A stretch of DNA of 24,987 bases from assembly GCA_018065815.1 (NCBI GenBank), contig JAGHSP010000278.1, positions 1 through 24,987 on the forward strand, given 5' to 3'. The position numbers were made by a program, and so were the translations under genes. Under the pieces are notes generated by a model that saw only the letters and a list, made by a program, of their open reading frames with translations, searched no databases and was not told the DNA's origin. Every line of letters starts with the position of its first letter. The first letter of the stretch is position 1. The stretch comes from Candidatus Sodaliphilus limicaballi. Its GTDB lineage: Bacteria; Bacteroidota; Bacteroidia; Bacteroidales; Muribaculaceae. Positions 22,063-24,987 of this stretch are shown piece by piece.

Positions 22063-22500
22063 TTATTGCTGTGCCAGTTGTGCCTGCAAGGCTTCCTGCA
22101 ATTTCTGTCCCATGAGTTTCTGGAACTCGTCCTGCTTGCCCTTATTGGCATAATACTCGCCCAGGATGTGCAGCATCGCCGTTGCCCTGTCGTTCTCAGC
22201 CTTGCTGTCCAGTCCGTCGGCCGACTTCTCGGCAAGTGCCATCTGCAGGTCCACGATGTCCTGTGCATCCTTGTCCATGTTGCCCGTGGGCACATAGTCG
22301 CATTGCTTCACAAGGGTTTCGATGCGCTTGGCCACAGCTTCGGGGTTATCCTCGTTTATAGACTGTGCGTCAGACGCTTTGGGTGCATCCTCCACCATCT
22401 CAAGAGCGCTGCTGGCGCTGGCTTCCTGCCGATATTTTTCCTTGTCGTTGCATCCAGCCAAGGCCAGGACCAAGAGCAAGGGTAATACTACTTTCTTCAT
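22063..22500 (-). CDS. Small lipoprotein of unknown function upstream of lysS
   Basis: A 145-residue protein with a lipoprotein signal: MKKVVLPLLLVLALAGC, lipobox LAGC with lipidated C17, next residue N. The mature part is charged and mostly helical, rich in Ala, Gln, Asp and Lys. It has an acidic linker (EMVEDAPKASDAQ) and a C-terminal helix with repeated QE/QL pairs (LMGQKLQEALQAQLAQQ). No enzymatic motif is visible. It is anchored to the inner or outer membrane on the periplasmic side; sorting cannot be judged. A consensus promoter lies just upstream, and lysS follows after 59 bp. Confidence 0.8.
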   Translation of the reverse strand: MKKVVLPLLLVLALAGCNDKEKYRQEASASSALEMVEDAPKASDAQSINEDNPEAVAKRIETLVKQCDYVPTGNMDKDAQDIVDLQMALAEKSADGLDSKAENDRATAMLHILGEYYANKGKQDEFQKLMGQKLQEALQAQLAQQ

Positions 22501-22531
22501 ATCTTTTTCTTATTCAAATGTTTCCAACTTG

Positions 22532-22563
22532 CAAAGGTACGTTTTTTTTGACGTAAACGCAAA
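22532..22563 (-). promoter_or_regulatory. Consensus Bacteroidales promoter for the lipoprotein-lysS unit
   Basis: On the minus strand TTTG (22560-22563) is followed by a 20-bp spacer and TACCTTTG (22532-22539), an exact match to the TTTG-N19-21-TAnnTTTG consensus. The predicted start near 22525 leaves a leader of about 25 nt before the lipoprotein ATG at 22500. It is the best promoter in the window. Confidence 0.75.
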
Positions 22564-22631
22564 CTTTTTAGATTAAAGGTCAGGGCAACCGCATCAAAAC
22601 TTGCCATAACTTCCCAAGAACTTCCCGACTT

Positions 22632-22745
22632 CCCCCACGGAGACACAGAGCCCACGGAGATTTTCTACTGAAAGAAATTATCCGAAATAAGAAGAAATTT
22701 TATTATCTCCCACAGAGATTGGTTTTTACTGAAAGAAATTAAAAT
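22632..22745 (+). repeat. Composite intergenic repeat C, copy 2
   Basis: CCCACGGAGACACAGAG, a T-run, then ACTGAAAGAAATTATCCGAA and ATAAGAAGAAATTTTATT (22667-22704). A second shorter unit, CCCACAGAG ... TTTTTACTGAAAGAAATTA, follows at 22709-22741. The order and content match 2782-2880. The 615-bp spacer 22501-23115 contains no credible gene; this repeat, the hairpin repeat copy 2 and a group of short palindromes fill most of it. Confidence 0.65.
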
Positions 22746-22805
22746 AATTAGAATAATACATGTTTCGCAAGTTGTAATTTACTGTCTTGCATAGGAATAA
22801 AGTAT

Positions 22806-22937
22806 TTTATATTTTCAGCTTATTTTCAGTGTATTTCAAGCGCAGCGCCACCACCTAAATACAACCTAAGAGAAAAGGCGCTTCGCTTGAAATCAACTAA
22901 AAATCTACAAAAAAATTAATTCTTCGTCAACACCCTC
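22806..22937 (-). repeat. Dispersed intergenic hairpin repeat, copy 2 (inverted)
   Basis: This is the reverse complement of the element at 29-145. ATTTCAAGCGCAGCGCC (22833-22849) pairs with GGCGCTTCGCTTGAAAT (22877-22893) with one mismatch, around the same 27-nt loop sequence. The outer matches run from GTCAACACCCTC (22926-22937) to TTATTTTCAGT (22821-22831). Compared with copy 1, the arms carry substitutions while the hairpin is kept. Confidence 0.75.
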
Positions 22938-22980
22938 TAGGTAGCCGTCTTCAACCGCGATTTTGTCACACTTCACAGCC

Positions 22981-23029
22981 CGCAGGTCTGCGACCAGCGG
23001 TTAACCAAAGTTACGACCTCCCTGAGGTC
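22981..23029. other. Cluster of short palindromes in the spacer after the helicase gene
   Basis: CGCAGGTCTGCG (22981-22992), GGTC-TGC-GACC (22985-22995) and the perfect GACCTC-CCT-GAGGTC (23015-23029) lie within 50 bp. They share the AGGTC/GACC core. No T-run follows on the minus strand, so a terminator for the helicase gene is not supported. Nothing else is recognised between 22938 and 23115. Confidence 0.45.
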
Positions 23030-23115
23030 TAAAAAATCCACAAAATATATATGTCCAATGATAAAAAATCAGTGAGTTCAGTGATATCCGCGCGGGGAGT
23101 TCCATTGGTGAATAG

Positions 23116-24984
23116 TTACTCTATGGGAGACATAGGGTTTATATAATTATATAGTTTCTTATAGAATGGATGCCGTGTCATGGTGTCGGCATTTCCCAAT
23201 ATTATAAGTTTCATACGCGCGCGCGTGATAGCCACGTTCATGCGACGCAGGTCACGCAAGAACCCTATCTGCCCCTCGTCGTTGTCGCGCACCAGGCTTA
23301 TCACTATGATGTCTCGCTCCTGCCCCTGGAATCCGTCCACGGTGTTCACCGTGATGAGGTGCCTGAATGGCTTCATGTAACTGCTGTGCCTGATGAGCCC
23401 GCGCAAGTGCTGCACCTGGGCTCGGTAAGGCGAAATAATGCCCACGTCGATGCGCTCTTCGAGCACTCGCTGCCGCCCTATCTTCTCAAAGAAATTTTCC
23501 AGTGTTTCCATCGTGAGCGCTGCCTCGCTGCGGTTGATGCGGCCATAACTATCGCCCACAAATTCCTCCCTGCCATCTACCTCGCTGGTATCTACCCACA
23601 TGATAGGATCGTCATAGTCGAGTATGCCCCTATACTTCACCTCGGGCGCGCTCTCTACCTGTCCGCCATAGAACCAGTCGCTGGAAAATCGCATTATCTC
23701 CTCGTTCATGCGATACTGCACCTTGAGCAGAGTCACCACCTGCGGTTTATTCTCTACAATGCGTTCCATGAGCGTCTTGCCCAGTCCTCCTTTGAGAGCA
23801 TCGATGCACTTCACCGTGGGAGGCAACTGCTGGTGATCGCCTGCCAGCACCACACGGCCTGCCTTGCGCAGGGCTATCCAGCAAGCTGCCTCGAGCGCCT
23901 GGGCTGCCTCGTCTATAAATAATGTGGCAAACTTCATTCCCTCCAGCACACGGCTAGCGCTGCCTGCCAGCGTGCAGGATATGACACGTGCCTGCGAGAT
24001 GAGGTCGTTGTGTATGCGCAGTTCCAGTTCCATGGCACGGTTCTTGAGCCGGTCCATCTTCTGGTGGAAAGCCTCGGTCTTGCGGCTGTTAGCGCGCATC
24101 TCGCGCATGGTCTTGCGCAGCGACCACAGCTGCGGGTAGTCGGGGTGGTCCTCATAGCGGCGCTCGTAGGTCTGCGACAGCATCTTGTCGTTCACCCTGG
24201 TGGGGTTGCCCACACGCAGCACGTCCACTCCACGGTCCATCAATCGCTCGCTTATCCAGTCCACTGCCATGTTGCTCTGCGCGCACACCAGCACCTGGTT
24301 CTCGCGTCTCAATGTCTCATATATAGCCTCCACCAGCGTCGTTGTCTTGCCAGTGCCCGGAGGACCGTGCACGATAGCAACATCCCGCGCCCACAGCACC
24401 TCGTTCACGGCACGTTCCTGCGTGGCGTTGAGCCACGGAAAACGCAGCGGCGCGAAAGACAGCTTGCCCACCTCGCCCTTATTATAGAAGGTGTCGCGCA
24501 ACTCGGCCAGGCGGTTGCCCTTGGCATTGATTACGCGGCTCAGGGCATCGAGCATGAGTTTATAAGTTGTCTCGTCAAACGACAACTGCACGCCCACTGC
24601 ATCGCGGTTGAGCAACTGCGACACGCTCTCCTGTCCGGGCATGACCACAACCATGCGAGTGGACTCGGCATAGCTCACGGTTCCTGTGAACTTGAAATAA
24701 CTTATATCATCAAGACCGCTCTGAGCAAAGAACATCACCTGGCGGCCATATTCGAAGTTGTGCTCCACATCGCTGTCCTCGCTGCGAGTTATTTCCACCA
24801 CAAGCTGGTTGAGCGAGTTGTAATAGCTTTTTCCCACACTCACCGGGAACCAGCAGTCGCCGCGTTTCACCTTGCGTCCCACACCCATCGTCTCGGTGAG
24901 GCGCTGAAACTCGTTGCGTTCATGGGCATATTCTAGTTCAAGCAACTTATATTGCCGCAGAAGTTCAGAAACAGGATTGTTCAC
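23116..24984 (-). CDS. SF1 helicase, Upf1/IGHMBP2-like (DNA2/NAM7 family)
   Basis: A 622-residue helicase that presumably unwinds DNA or RNA using ATP. A beta-barrel-like N-terminal region (~35-130, KRGDCWFPVSVGKSYYNSLN) precedes the Q-motif glutamine (NATQERAV, Q189). Then come Walker A GPPGTGKT (207-214), motif Ia AQSNMAVD (235-242), a charged helical insertion (~275-325), motif II LFIDEAAQALEA (355-366), motif III GDHQQLPPT (382-390), QYRMNEEIMRFS, motif V NTVDGFQGQERD and motif VI RMNVAITRAR. All ATPase motifs are intact. The listed start is a GTG at 24984, and the frame remains open to the last base of the window. The true start may therefore be this GTG or a codon just outside. The biological substrate of bacterial members is not well defined. 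Confidence 0.92.
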   Translation of the reverse strand: MNNPVSELLRQYKLLELEYAHERNEFQRLTETMGVGRKVKRGDCWFPVSVGKSYYNSLNQLVVEITRSEDSDVEHNFEYGRQVMFFAQSGLDDISYFKFTGTVSYAESTRMVVVMPGQESVSQLLNRDAVGVQLSFDETTYKLMLDALSRVINAKGNRLAELRDTFYNKGEVGKLSFAPLRFPWLNATQERAVNEVLWARDVAIVHGPPGTGKTTTLVEAIYETLRRENQVLVCAQSNMAVDWISERLMDRGVDVLRVGNPTRVNDKMLSQTYERRYEDHPDYPQLWSLRKTMREMRANSRKTEAFHQKMDRLKNRAMELELRIHNDLISQARVISCTLAGSASRVLEGMKFATLFIDEAAQALEAACWIALRKAGRVVLAGDHQQLPPTVKCIDALKGGLGKTLMERIVENKPQVVTLLKVQYRMNEEIMRFSSDWFYGGQVESAPEVKYRGILDYDDPIMWVDTSEVDGREEFVGDSYGRINRSEAALTMETLENFFEKIGRQRVLEERIDVGIISPYRAQVQHLRGLIRHSSYMKPFRHLITVNTVDGFQGQERDIIVISLVRDNDEGQIGFLRDLRRMNVAITRARMKLIILGNADTMTRHPFYKKLYNYINPMSPIE

Positions 24985-24987
24985 AAT

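Noticed and set aside
20106..23160. Shared 15-mer ATTATATAGTTTCTT at 20106-20120 and 23146-23160.
   Set aside because: The match is short and AT-only in most positions, and one copy lies within the end of the helicase gene. The flanks do not match, so attachment sites are not supported.

Overview
The window comes from a GC-rich member of the Bacteroidales, most likely of the Muribaculaceae/Prevotellaceae type. The evidence is the lepB-wbqC pair, PorZ-like propeller proteins with type IX (T9SS) C-terminal domains, a CotH protein with a C-terminal dockerin, TAnnTTTG promoters with A/T-rich leaders instead of strong Shine-Dalgarno sites, a lysyl-tRNA synthetase with a long C-terminal tail, and a U32 'peptidase'. 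The family assignment is inference. Fourteen protein genes are supported. I found no rRNA, tRNA, CRISPR array or insertion sequence.

Layout. Positions 1-398 hold dispersed non-coding repeats and a promoter. A secreted CotH-kinase/lamin-tail/dockerin protein follows (399-2771). A second repeat-rich spacer leads to a likely operon lepB (signal peptidase I) - wbqC-like - U32 protein (3147-6561). At 6761-6890 a promoter and three 33-bp direct repeats precede a DUF4143-type AAA ATPase (6890-8206). A strong bidirectional terminator at 8279-8318 separates it from a minus-strand block of three tandem PorZ-like outer-membrane or surface proteins, with one small membrane-anchored unknown between them (8338-16165). 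A REP-like hairpin lies at 16357-16393. Further minus-strand genes are an acyltransferase (16446-17546), an AT-rich type II restriction-modification pair (17559-20095), lysS (20261-22003), a small lipoprotein (22063-22500) and an Upf1/IGHMBP2-like SF1 helicase at the right edge (23116-24984).

How the parts fit. lepB, lysS and the helicase are housekeeping; the U32 protein is probably a tRNA or rRNA hydroxylation factor. The PorZ-like trio is probably linked to T9SS and the cell surface. The restriction pair looks like a recent acquisition set between two host-like genes. The least explained items are the ATPase with its repeat-bearing leader, the PorZ triplication with its embedded small gene, the unassigned ~195-residue tail on the methyltransferase, and several intergenic repeat families. 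One of these families occurs as an inverted pair near the two ends of the window.
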